Source: an uncultured Lachnospiraceae bacterium
GTDB lineage: Bacteria > Bacillota > Clostridia > Lachnospirales > Lachnospiraceae
Reading direction: 5' to 3'
Length of the DNA: 64,000 nt
NCBI GenBank assembly: GCA_947164865.1
Contig: CAMUYA010000019.1
Coordinates: 1-64,000, forward strand
In this document: positions 50,962 through 59,718 of the stretch, piece by piece
Numbering within the stretch: the first letter of the stretch is position 1
How the letters are laid out: every line of letters starts with the position of its first letter
Position numbers and translations under genes: made by a program
The notes under the pieces: generated by a model
The model's database searches: none
The model's input: only the letters and a program-made list of their open reading frames with translations
Told to the model about the DNA's origin: nothing

Positions 50962-52740
50962 TCAATATCCGTACCAACCGATTCCCTCATCGTTCCAGCC
51001 GTTCTTTACGAGATTATCTCTTTCCTTTGCACTCGTGGTGTAATGATGGCTTCCTGTTGTGGCATTGGGATTATAGAGTCTGTACACCGCTGTACCCGAT
51101 TCCTTATCGGCGGACAGAAATGCGAGTCCCTCATCGTTCCATCCTGCCTTTACCAGGTTGTCTCTTTCCTTGGTGCTGGTAGTGTAATGATGATCTCCAA
51201 CATTGGGGTTATACAGTCTGTATACAGGGTTTCCTACATTCTTGGGTGAAAGCCATGCGCTTCCCTCAATGGACCAGCCAGCCTTGAAAAGCTCTTTCAG
51301 CTCCTTGATGCTGCTTGTGTAAAAATGCTCGCCGCTGTTTGGATTATACGCTCTGTACATCATCGTATAATCGTCGGAATATACTATTTCAAGCCTGTCA
51401 ATAGCTCCCAGATCGATAGCTCCAGTAGTATTGTAATCACTGCCCTGATATTTCTTTCTGGTGATCTGCTGTCCGTAATTGGGGATGATCTCATTCCAGG
51501 AACCCACACCGATCGTGGGAAGCACCATCTCCGCTACCTGCGTCGCATATTCGTCGTTATCTATATATGCATACACTGTCTCGGCTTTTCTGCCGCTTAT
51601 GGAAAAGTCAAATCTCGGGTCACCGCCCGGTGCGGATACTGTATTTAGCAGGAAGCAGTCCACCATGGGATCATATTTTGCGGCCATATATGAATATGCA
51701 AGGCATGCTGCCTGTGCATCCTCTCCGCGGTATGTTGAGAATCCCTGCTCTGTAAGCATGATGCGGTGATTCTCACCATAGGTATCCCTGATATATGATG
51801 TGATAGATTGCAGATTTCTGCCGTCTACAAAGCTTGCTCCGCTATTTAAGGGATTTAACTCTCCGAATGTGGAAGAAGGCTTCCATATCTCGGTCTCCCA
51901 CAAGATGGAAGGATACAGATGAAGCGCTACACACCAGTCGTCTACTTTGTTTCCGTTATTCAGCTCTGCGAGCTTTGCATCAAACATGGCGAGATAATCC
52001 CTGCCTGCGATACCCCTGCCCTCATCGTTGTGAGTCCAGCTGTGGTCAAGGCAGACGCTGCATCTTGTAGTGCTCGAATATTGCCTTACGATCTTTCTCA
52101 TGTCATAAAATGAAACCGCATACTTGGAAACAGCATCTCCCGCGCCAACACCTCCGCAGAAATGCCACGAATTATGCATATTGACCTCGTTGCCGAGGAT
52201 GATGTTATCGACATGAAGGCCGCCATTCTGGAGATTACTCATAAACCAGGCCCAGAATGCGCGCAATATCTGCTTACCCTCACCCGAGGCGGCAGGAGCA
52301 TAATATGGAATGCTTTCAACATGGTATCTGCCCGACTCATCTATAAGCAGACGTCTTCCTGTAAGATCACCGTTTCCGTCATTATCTTCCACCTGATAAC
52401 TGATCATAAACTGAATGTTGGTGGTTTTTCCCTGCATGTTCTGACTCTGGATCCATGAGAAAAAGTAATCGTAATCAAAGAAACGGTATGCCTTTCCCTC
52501 GAAGTAGAAATAAGGAACTCCGCACTCCGGATATGCATCCGGAATATAAGCACGCGTAATATCAAAATTGTTGAAAGCGTGCTCTCCGCCCCCGCCGGTC
52601 TGAAATCCTTTGATCGTGGTCTTACCCTCGTAGCCGTCGATCATGTCTTTAGGTTCGCCTGCATATGATTGAAACGGAACCTGAAACAATCCCATAACAA
52701 TGCACATCAGTAACCCTATGATGATTCTTACTTTTTTCAT
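50962..52740 (-). CDS. Secreted DUF5722-like / clan GH-A-like putative glycosidase + DUF5648-like triple repeat
   Basis: ILGNEVNMHNSWHF; IMLTEQGFSTY (candidate acid/base and nucleophile Glu); C-terminal repeats. Confidence 0.72.
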   Translation of the reverse strand: MKKVRIIIGLLMCIVMGLFQVPFQSYAGEPKDMIDGYEGKTTIKGFQTGGGGEHAFNNFDITRAYIPDAYPECGVPYFYFEGKAYRFFDYDYFFSWIQSQNMQGKTTNIQFMISYQVEDNDGNGDLTGRRLLIDESGRYHVESIPYYAPAASGEGKQILRAFWAWFMSNLQNGGLHVDNIILGNEVNMHNSWHFCGGVGAGDAVSKYAVSFYDMRKIVRQYSSTTRCSVCLDHSWTHNDEGRGIAGRDYLAMFDAKLAELNNGNKVDDWCVALHLYPSILWETEIWKPSSTFGELNPLNSGASFVDGRNLQSITSYIRDTYGENHRIMLTEQGFSTYRGEDAQAACLAYSYMAAKYDPMVDCFLLNTVSAPGGDPRFDFSISGRKAETVYAYIDNDEYATQVAEMVLPTIGVGSWNEIIPNYGQQITRKKYQGSDYNTTGAIDLGAIDRLEIVYSDDYTMMYRAYNPNSGEHFYTSSIKELKELFKAGWSIEGSAWLSPKNVGNPVYRLYNPNVGDHHYTTSTKERDNLVKAGWNDEGLAFLSADKESGTAVYRLYNPNATTGSHHYTTSAKERDNLVKNGWNDEGIGWYGY

Positions 52741-52810
52741 TAATTCCCTCTCCTTTATATTTATAATCTATGTCAATCCCTTGACATTATCATTCATCTG
52801 CAAAACAGTT

Positions 52811-54529
52811 CTATTGATTTTCCAGCCCCGAATAGTACTCCTCCAGCCTCGGTCTTGCCTTCTCGTAGGCGGGCTTTAACCTGGGATCGAACTGGGTCCC
52901 CATACCTTCCATGATTATCCTGTCGGCTTTCTCAAAATCGAAAGCCTCTTTGTATACTCTCTTGCTCACAAGGGCATCATACACATCTGCGATGGCCATG
53001 ATCCTTGCTTCCAGCGGTATCTGCTCGCCTGAAAGCTTCTCGGGATATCCGGAGCCGTCCCATCTCTCATGATGATAATGTGCCACATTTTCAGCCACAG
53101 TCTTGAAGGATACATCATCCGTATTCGCCAGTATCTCGTGGATAACTCGCGCACCCTCGGCAGCGTGTGTCTTCATCTTCTCATATTCCTCGGGAGTGAA
53201 TTTTCCCGGCTTTCGAAGGATCTCATCATCTACGGCTATCTTTCCCAGATCATGCATGGGGGCCGCTTTTATCACATCTTTGCAGAATTCTTCAGGCAGT
53301 TTTCCCGCTCCCACCTTGGATATCTCATCTATAAGGATCCTTACGCCTTCGCTGGTGCGCTTGATATGACCGCCTGTGGAATTGTCGCGGCTTTCAACGA
53401 GCATCGCCATGCTAACGATCAGGTTATCATGCATCTCCACGATGTGCTCTGTCTTTTCCTCGACCTCGTTCTGAAGTTTATCTTTGTAGTTGTCCAGGAA
53501 CTTGATAAGCTGCCTGTTGGCTGTATCATCCACATAAGTTACGATATAGCCTCGCTTTCGTTTTCCCTCATAAAGATAATTGACGGTGACATTGTATATT
53601 CTGTCCTTTTCATGGTTCCCATCCTTATCGTGAACAGTGTAGATAGCGGTGTTCTTTTCCTCATTATTTCTGAAATTATCCAGATAATGACGTATCCTTC
53701 TCTGCTCCGGATCGTATCCGAAAAGGGAGTCCACATGGATATTTCTAAGGCCGGGAATGATCTCCTTGGCCACATCATTACTTCCCAGATACCTGAGTCT
53801 GAAATCGAAGGACATATATCCTACCTTCTGCTCCTGAACATAGGAATCAATAACGGTCTCGCTCACATCATAAAGGTTCACTCTGTATGCGATGAGCAGG
53901 TAAACCAGCTGTGCAATAACGTATCCCAGCGGAACCAGATCAACGTTTTTAATGAGCGTTCTGCCTGCAAAGAAGGATAAAACGCAGATCACATCAGGGA
54001 TAAACAGAAGGTAAAGCACTCTCCTCGGTGCCTGATTCTTTTTTATCAGTGCATAAATGATAGCGATCACACTGGTGATAAAGTACAGACCGATCTCTAT
54101 ATAAAACAGTGTGTGTACAAAACCGTATTCCTTGGTGACTATACGTACTCCATCCACAATATCAAACGAAATGCTTTTATAAAACAGAGTGCCCTTACCT
54201 ATGGTTAGAATGAATGCGTACATGATCGCACTCTGGGCAAACAGTATCACCCTTGCTATATTTCCTATCTCGATCCTGCACATATTAAAGATGCTGAACA
54301 GAATGAAAAGCTGCAAAAAACAGCCTCCCAGATAAATGATCTGCGTGGCTCTGATGCTGCCCTCGATACTCACCGCGAGCTCGGACATTACGTAACCTAT
54401 ACATGCTATGGGGACCAGTGTGAAAATAATGGTGAAATTGACATCAAAATGCTTGTGCCACATGTAAATATAAATTGCGGTACAAACGAGAGAAGCAGCA
54501 AGCAGCATTATATAGAAAACTAATGTCAC
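52811..54529 (-). CDS. Multi-TM HD-GYP domain protein (putative c-di-GMP phosphodiesterase)
   Basis: Hydrophobic N-terminal half; HDLGKIAVDDEILRKPG and HHERWDGSGYP motifs. Confidence 0.9.
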   Translation of the reverse strand: MTLVFYIMLLAASLVCTAIYIYMWHKHFDVNFTIIFTLVPIACIGYVMSELAVSIEGSIRATQIIYLGGCFLQLFILFSIFNMCRIEIGNIARVILFAQSAIMYAFILTIGKGTLFYKSISFDIVDGVRIVTKEYGFVHTLFYIEIGLYFITSVIAIIYALIKKNQAPRRVLYLLFIPDVICVLSFFAGRTLIKNVDLVPLGYVIAQLVYLLIAYRVNLYDVSETVIDSYVQEQKVGYMSFDFRLRYLGSNDVAKEIIPGLRNIHVDSLFGYDPEQRRIRHYLDNFRNNEEKNTAIYTVHDKDGNHEKDRIYNVTVNYLYEGKRKRGYIVTYVDDTANRQLIKFLDNYKDKLQNEVEEKTEHIVEMHDNLIVSMAMLVESRDNSTGGHIKRTSEGVRILIDEISKVGAGKLPEEFCKDVIKAAPMHDLGKIAVDDEILRKPGKFTPEEYEKMKTHAAEGARVIHEILANTDDVSFKTVAENVAHYHHERWDGSGYPEKLSGEQIPLEARIMAIADVYDALVSKRVYKEAFDFEKADRIIMEGMGTQFDPRLKPAYEKARPRLEEYYSGLENQ

Positions 54530-55167
54530 GCCTGTGCACCCCCTTCCTTAAGGACGGGAGCTTTCTTCTTGCCCACGAAGATGGATTTTACTCCCAGCGC
54601 TATTCGTTTCATAAGCCTCACAGTACCGCGGGTTGCCGCAACAGAAGCGAAAACGAGTGCTATGGCAAGCCCTGCAAGAAAGATTGCCACTCCCAGTACA
54701 AGGAGTGCCTCCGGATTTCTGCCTTGAACAAACATATACGCCGTTCCGGGGATTCCCGACAGCGAAACAAGTGCAAAGGCTATAACCACGATATAAAGGG
54801 ACAGTACCAGCGCCCACAGCACGATATAAAGTGCCAGGATCAGTGCAAACAGGATGATCCATACAGGGAACAATGCTATGAGGGTTATCACCCTTCCGGT
54901 ATTTCGTTTTTTCCCTTCCGATCCGGCATTACTCTGATTGACCTTATTTTCAATGAGCTTGGAAAGCGGGATCTCGGCCATTATCTGATCGGCCACGGAA
55001 TCTACGCTTCCGATACTTTCCACGGCATCCTCCTCGCTCATCCCCTCTTCCATACGGTCATCGATTATCTCATTATAAAAGGATACACGGCCCTCGATTT
55101 CATCTTCCGGCAGCCCTGATATCTTTTTTCTTAGCTTTTCGCTAAATTCTTCCCTGGTCATACACAT
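54526..55167 (-). CDS. DUF1700-family membrane protein
   Basis: MTREEFSEKLRKKISGLPEDEIEGRVSFYNEIIDDRMEEGMSEEDAVESIGSVDSVADQI + TM region; 4-bp overlap with next gene. Confidence 0.85.
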   Translation of the reverse strand: MCMTREEFSEKLRKKISGLPEDEIEGRVSFYNEIIDDRMEEGMSEEDAVESIGSVDSVADQIMAEIPLSKLIENKVNQSNAGSEGKKRNTGRVITLIALFPVWIILFALILALYIVLWALVLSLYIVVIAFALVSLSGIPGTAYMFVQGRNPEALLVLGVAIFLAGLAIALVFASVAATRGTVRLMKRIALGVKSIFVGKKKAPVLKEGGAQA

Positions 55168-55203
55168 GTCCTTCTTACGGCTTATTTTATATATGGCAAT
55201 CTG

Positions 55204-57072
55204 CTATTTTGCTTCCAGATACAGGCATTCCTCGGAATCCGTGTGGAACACCACTTCTTCCTTGGATCCATCAGGTTTGGTCATAGTTGCATAGAGCTGA
55301 TCGTCGCTGTCAAAACCCTTTTTGTATTTCAGCTCGGTGACAACTCCGCCGCGGCAGAAGAAGCCCTCCGTCTTCACAATCTGTTCGTCCTCTTCATAGG
55401 CATTGGGATCGGCAGAGTAGGGAACTGCGAGAAGTTCACGCCCGTTGACCTTTACGTGGATAAGTGACTCATCAAGAAGCAGCGCCACATCGGCCATATA
55501 TCCGCCGCCCACATAATCAAATCCTGTAAGGGCCATCGTCCAATAATAGGGTTCATCCTTTAACAGATCATCTCCGTCTTCGTCAGCTCCGGCATCATAT
55601 TTTGACACCTCTTCTTTCCATGCATCTGCGATCTTCCTTGTGGATGCGGGTGCGGAAACCTCGCAGCCCTCCGGGAAGCTGGGTTTATCTTCACCGGCAT
55701 CGTAATAATCGGGGATATCTCCGGTAAATACTGCCTCCTTTAAAGCATCACAGTTTCCAAACGCTTCCTCTCCGATGCAACAGATATCCTTTCCGAAGGT
55801 AACCTTTGTTATAAGAGGGCATTCGTAAAAAGCATATCTCCCCACGAAAGTCATTTTATCCGGAAGTACGATCTCTCCCTTAAGCGAAGTACAACTGCTG
55901 AAGGCATAATCCTTGATGTGCTTCAGTGAGTCGGGAAAGCTCCTGACAGATGTGAAACCTGTACCGCCAAAACTGCCGTTGCCGATTGACTCGAGGCCCT
56001 CGGGAAGCACCAGCTCTCCGGTAAAGCCTGTGGAAGAAAACGCATCATCGCCGATGACCACAAGCGATTCAGGCAGGATAAGCTCTCCGCTCATACCGGT
56101 ACAATTTGCAAATGCATCTTTAACTATATATTTAAGCCCTGCAGGAAGCTTTAAAGAAGTAAAGCCCTTGCAGCTCTGAAAGGCAGAATCGTCGATCATG
56201 GTGACGCTGTCGGGGATAACAAGGTCTCCCTTCAGATTCTCACTGCTGAAGGAATAGATGCCGATGTATTCAAGCCCTTCCGGCAGAGACAGTATACCGT
56301 CAAAGCCGCAGTCGTTAAAGGCATGCATGCCTACCGACTTTACTCCCTCGGGGATGATCAAATCTCCCTTTAGGTTTTTACAACTTGAAAATGTCGACAT
56401 ATCTATCTTGGAAAGATTCTTTGAAAGAGTGAGTGTGCCGTCAAAGCCGCACTCCGCAAAAGTATAATCGCCTATGAATGTGACAGAATCGGGGATCACC
56501 AGATCGCCCTTTAAGTTTTCGCATTCCTTGAATGCACATCTTCCTATGGTCTCAAGGCCATCCGGCAGCTCCAACGTGCAGCCCAGCCCGGTCATTTCAC
56601 TAAAGGTCTCGTCACCTATTGTCTTTAAGGATTTTGAAAGCTTGATGGATTTAAAACCGGTGCATCTTTCAAAAGCATAGCTACCGATCGTTTCCACACC
56701 GTCGGGGATCACAAGGTCGCCTTCCAGTCCCTCACAGCCGTAGAATGCAAACTCTCCGATTTCTTTCAGGCTCTCGGGCAGAACAAGCTCTCCCGTCAGA
56801 CCATGATTTGAATAAAAGGCATTTCGAACAATGGATGTGATACCCTCGGAGATCACCAGCTTTTTGATCTTAAAATCCGACCAGAGGAATTTTTCTCCCT
56901 CCATGGGTCCGGTTCCGGTGATGGTTAAAGTAGCTGTCCTTTTGTCGTACTGCCAGGTGATGTCTTTACCGCAAGTTCCCTGCGTAGCATTGTCTTTGCG
57001 ATCTTTGTTTGTGCAGCCGAGCAGACCAAACAGCATAGCCACCCCCAGTAACAAAACAAGCGTTTTTTTCAT
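55204..57072 (-). CDS. LRR_5/BspA-like leucine-rich repeat lipoprotein
   Basis: Lipobox LFGLLGC; ~23-aa repeats of LPEGLETIGxYAFxxCxxLKGDLVIPDSV. Confidence 0.9.
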   Translation of the reverse strand: MKKTLVLLLGVAMLFGLLGCTNKDRKDNATQGTCGKDITWQYDKRTATLTITGTGPMEGEKFLWSDFKIKKLVISEGITSIVRNAFYSNHGLTGELVLPESLKEIGEFAFYGCEGLEGDLVIPDGVETIGSYAFERCTGFKSIKLSKSLKTIGDETFSEMTGLGCTLELPDGLETIGRCAFKECENLKGDLVIPDSVTFIGDYTFAECGFDGTLTLSKNLSKIDMSTFSSCKNLKGDLIIPEGVKSVGMHAFNDCGFDGILSLPEGLEYIGIYSFSSENLKGDLVIPDSVTMIDDSAFQSCKGFTSLKLPAGLKYIVKDAFANCTGMSGELILPESLVVIGDDAFSSTGFTGELVLPEGLESIGNGSFGGTGFTSVRSFPDSLKHIKDYAFSSCTSLKGEIVLPDKMTFVGRYAFYECPLITKVTFGKDICCIGEEAFGNCDALKEAVFTGDIPDYYDAGEDKPSFPEGCEVSAPASTRKIADAWKEEVSKYDAGADEDGDDLLKDEPYYWTMALTGFDYVGGGYMADVALLLDESLIHVKVNGRELLAVPYSADPNAYEEDEQIVKTEGFFCRGGVVTELKYKKGFDSDDQLYATMTKPDGSKEEVVFHTDSEECLYLEAK

Positions 57073-57390
57073 TGTGTGGATCTCCTGTGTAGGGATTTGC
57101 GAACACCATTCAAATTATAACAAAAAAAAAGAAAAAAACAAAGGATTACTGCGAATACAAGATCCTGCCTTTTGAACAAATCATCTAACACTACTTGTTT
57201 TTGTACAATTCCGCTATACGGGTTAGCCTCCACTCCATATGTTACCAAAAATAATCTGTATTGCCTTTCTTGTTCCGGTTTTCTTTCGGAAGGTTTCTAT
57301 ACGTTTCCTTGGTTGACATGGTTGGTTAACATTGTATAATTGTGTTTGCATATAGCCCCCATAGGGTTCTGTTGTTTTATAAGATTTTTG

Positions 57391-57419
57391 TTGTTTTTTT
57401 AAGGGTAATCGCATATAAT
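57391..57419 (+). promoter_or_regulatory. Sigma70-like promoter upstream of structured RNA / DUF3800
   Basis: TTGTTT (57391-57396), 17-bp spacer, TATAAT (57414-57419). Confidence 0.55.
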
Positions 57420-57425
57420 ATAGTC

Positions 57426-57500
57426 AACAGAAACAATGTTTCTATTGGGCTGGTCGTAAGACCCAGGTCCATCAACGGCGGGGAAGTTCCCCGCTTTTTT
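57426..57500 (+). ncRNA. Compact structured RNA candidate upstream of DUF3800 gene, ending in terminator-like hairpin
   Basis: AGAAACAATGTTTCT hairpin; CTGGTC-GTAA-GACCCAG hairpin; GCGGGGAA-G-TTCCCCGC-TTTTTT. Confidence 0.5.
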
Positions 57501-57527
57501 CATATCATATGCTGTGAGGTAATCCCC

Positions 57528-57938
57528 TTGAAGGAATTAAGCATTTTCATAGATGAGTCCGGTGATTTCGGAGAGTATGAGGCACATTCCCCGTATTACA
57601 TAATCACCATGGTCTTCCATGATCAAAGCAACGACATCCAGCCGGCCATAAGCAAACTTAATACCGAACTTTCATATCTGGGACTTGATAACATTTGTAT
57701 ACATACCGGTCCCATCATTCGCATGGAAGAAATCTACAAAGACATGGATCTTCTTGAGAGAAGACGAATCTTCAATAAGATGATTGCTTTTATAAGACAG
57801 ATCGATGTCAAATACCACTGTTTCTTCATTGAGAAGCGAAAAATTGATGATGTCGTTGAAGCAACACGACTAGTCGGCTCCTGCCAGACGCACTACATCC
57901 CGAAGGGGATGTATAGAAGTGCGCCCTTATTAAAATAA
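57528..57938 (+). pseudogene. Truncated DUF3800 protein (TTG start inferred)
   Basis: LKELSIFIDESGDFGEYEAHSPYYIITMVFHDQ...; GAGGT Shine-Dalgarno; homology appears to end near KIDDVVEATR, then short unrelated tail. Confidence 0.6.
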
Positions 57939-57963
57939 GGGACATTGTTACATTCTTCGCTAA

Positions 57964-58581
57964 TCAGACAATAGTTTCACTCGAACTATTATTACCATTT
58001 AGCATATTATGCATCTTACAGAGATAAAAGTAGTTACTAACTATTGCCACTGTATCTTCATCCATTTGAGAAATATCATTAGAATCAAGAAATCCATCTG
58101 CATTTTTCTCTATATTCTCTTTAGATAATATGTCGACAATGTCCCTTTCCTTGAAATTACACACTATTATTTCATGAGCTAGGATATTTCTCATGTTAAT
58201 GATTTTGCGCATACTACTTTGAAAATCGTATTTATAAAGTGGTCGTTGTAACGACACAACATCAAACATAAACTCATTTATAAAGTGATATTGCTCATTC
58301 AGCCTAAGAATCTGTGTAGTCGTATAATCTTTAAACTTATTACTCTTATCAAACCTAAGTTCTTTAATCTTTAATATTTCAGAACCAACATCAGTCGTGG
58401 AGCCAATTTTCCCCCCATAAAAAAACTGAAGAGCCTCTCGAACATCTCCTGATATCGAATCTAATGATTTTTCAAAAAGTGTGCGAATATCTTTTTCGAC
58501 AATGTTAAATTCGTTTAAGAATTTGAATATAACCTGTGCTTTTACTTTTTGCTCTATATCACTTTGGTTTTTTCTAAACAT
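57964..58581 (-). CDS. HEPN-like protein (possible MAE_28990-type)
   Basis: RNILAHE (Rx4H) HEPN motif; directly downstream of DUF262 gene. Confidence 0.6.
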   Translation of the reverse strand: MFRKNQSDIEQKVKAQVIFKFLNEFNIVEKDIRTLFEKSLDSISGDVREALQFFYGGKIGSTTDVGSEILKIKELRFDKSNKFKDYTTTQILRLNEQYHFINEFMFDVVSLQRPLYKYDFQSSMRKIINMRNILAHEIIVCNFKERDIVDILSKENIEKNADGFLDSNDISQMDEDTVAIVSNYFYLCKMHNMLNGNNSSSETIV

Positions 58582-58615
58582 GTCAATTGTTTAAAATCTC
58601 CTTTATAATCTCTAT

Positions 58616-59698
58616 TCACTTATTCACGCTGCTTGTAGTGGCAGGAGATTTTGCAAATGTTTCAACCATTCTCGAATTATTTACTATCATATCCTTTTTA
58701 CTTACTATTTCATTCCAGCTATTTGCTACGAACGGGATGCACGCATCGATGAGATACTCCTTGTAAGTAGGGACATCAGAAAACAGTTCTTCCAGTTCCA
58801 TAGTTTTCTCGATAATCATTTTCGTTTTATCTTGAGAAATAGTGATTTTTCCCTTCTGCAGTTCTTGTAACACTGTATTTATCATTTCTCTTGGACGAGA
58901 ATTATAATTTTCAACTACACCTTTTTCTATATCTGTCCTAATAACAAAGGCTACGCTTTTATAAAACCGTCCATAATCGTCAAAATGCATAATCTCATTT
59001 TCTGAAAAATGTCTCTTGTAATCTTCATCGTTAATATGCTCATCAATATATTTTTTGATTAACGATGTTACATCTGAATGGTAAATCGCTCTTCGAATCT
59101 CATTAACTCTAAGAGGTTCTGCCCCCTTATTAAGACGCGCAAATATATCATACTTCGTGAACTCAGGCGAATTCGCTGTAATCACATAAATATCAAGTAT
59201 TGAAGATAACATTTCACTTGTTTCAGTAGAATATTCTTCCTGGATCTCATAAAAATTCTTACACGCAAAAATATCTCCGTAGTATTCTAAGTGCTTCTTT
59301 AGGAGTTCAAGCTTTCCGTCTAAAAACATCGTTATCGCTGTTAATCTCTGTTTGCCATCTACAACCTCATATTTATTAGGGGCTAATAAATTCTTGCTTG
59401 GTAATTCTACTACATAAATAGGTGGAATCATTATGCCCATATATAATGATTCAATAAACGCTGTCCGTTTATCGTCTTTCCACACACTTGCCCTTTGATA
59501 ATCCGGATCAAGAATGATATCTTCGCTCTTAATTCTCTTATATATTTCTGAAATAGACCATGTCTGACGAGCTATTTTAGTTTTCTCCAACATTTCACGT
59601 TTGGATTTACAATCATTAATTTCATTATCATCATCTACATTGCTATTTTCTGCAAGTTGAAGTATGTCCTTATTATCATTAATCATAGTTTCGCTCAT
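58616..59698 (-). CDS. DUF262 (ParB/Srx-like nuclease-fold) domain protein
   Basis: LDPDYQRASVWKDDKRTAFIESLYMGIMIPPIYVV...YEVVDGKQRLTAITMFLDGKLEL. Confidence 0.9.
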   Translation of the reverse strand: MSETMINDNKDILQLAENSNVDDDNEINDCKSKREMLEKTKIARQTWSISEIYKRIKSEDIILDPDYQRASVWKDDKRTAFIESLYMGIMIPPIYVVELPSKNLLAPNKYEVVDGKQRLTAITMFLDGKLELLKKHLEYYGDIFACKNFYEIQEEYSTETSEMLSSILDIYVITANSPEFTKYDIFARLNKGAEPLRVNEIRRAIYHSDVTSLIKKYIDEHINDEDYKRHFSENEIMHFDDYGRFYKSVAFVIRTDIEKGVVENYNSRPREMINTVLQELQKGKITISQDKTKMIIEKTMELEELFSDVPTYKEYLIDACIPFVANSWNEIVSKKDMIVNNSRMVETFAKSPATTSSVNK

Positions 59699-59718
59699 TT
59701 GGTAGTTTCCTCCTTATG

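Noticed and set aside
6023-52740. NPNTG/NPNSG in the repeats resembles sortase B NPxTx sorting motifs
   Set aside because: The motif occurs three times per module and internally, with no hydrophobic segment or basic tail after it. Better explained as part of the repeat fold.
17189-52740. Numerous + strand ORFs opposite the DUF5648 modules (e.g. 19169-19564, 31822-32127, 36457-36762)
   Set aside because: Antisense shadows of conserved - strand coding repeats. Their mutual similarity follows from the sense strand, and they lack independent start signals.
57342-57527. N-terminal extension of the DUF3800 ORF (MFAYSPHRVLL...)
   Set aside because: Covers the promoter and structured RNA; a TTG start at 57528 with a Shine-Dalgarno fits the family N-terminus better.
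57910-57945. GTGCGCCC after a hairpin resembles the 5' end of a bacterial group II intron
   Set aside because: No intron domain V, reverse transcriptase or further intron-like sequence follows; too little to support.
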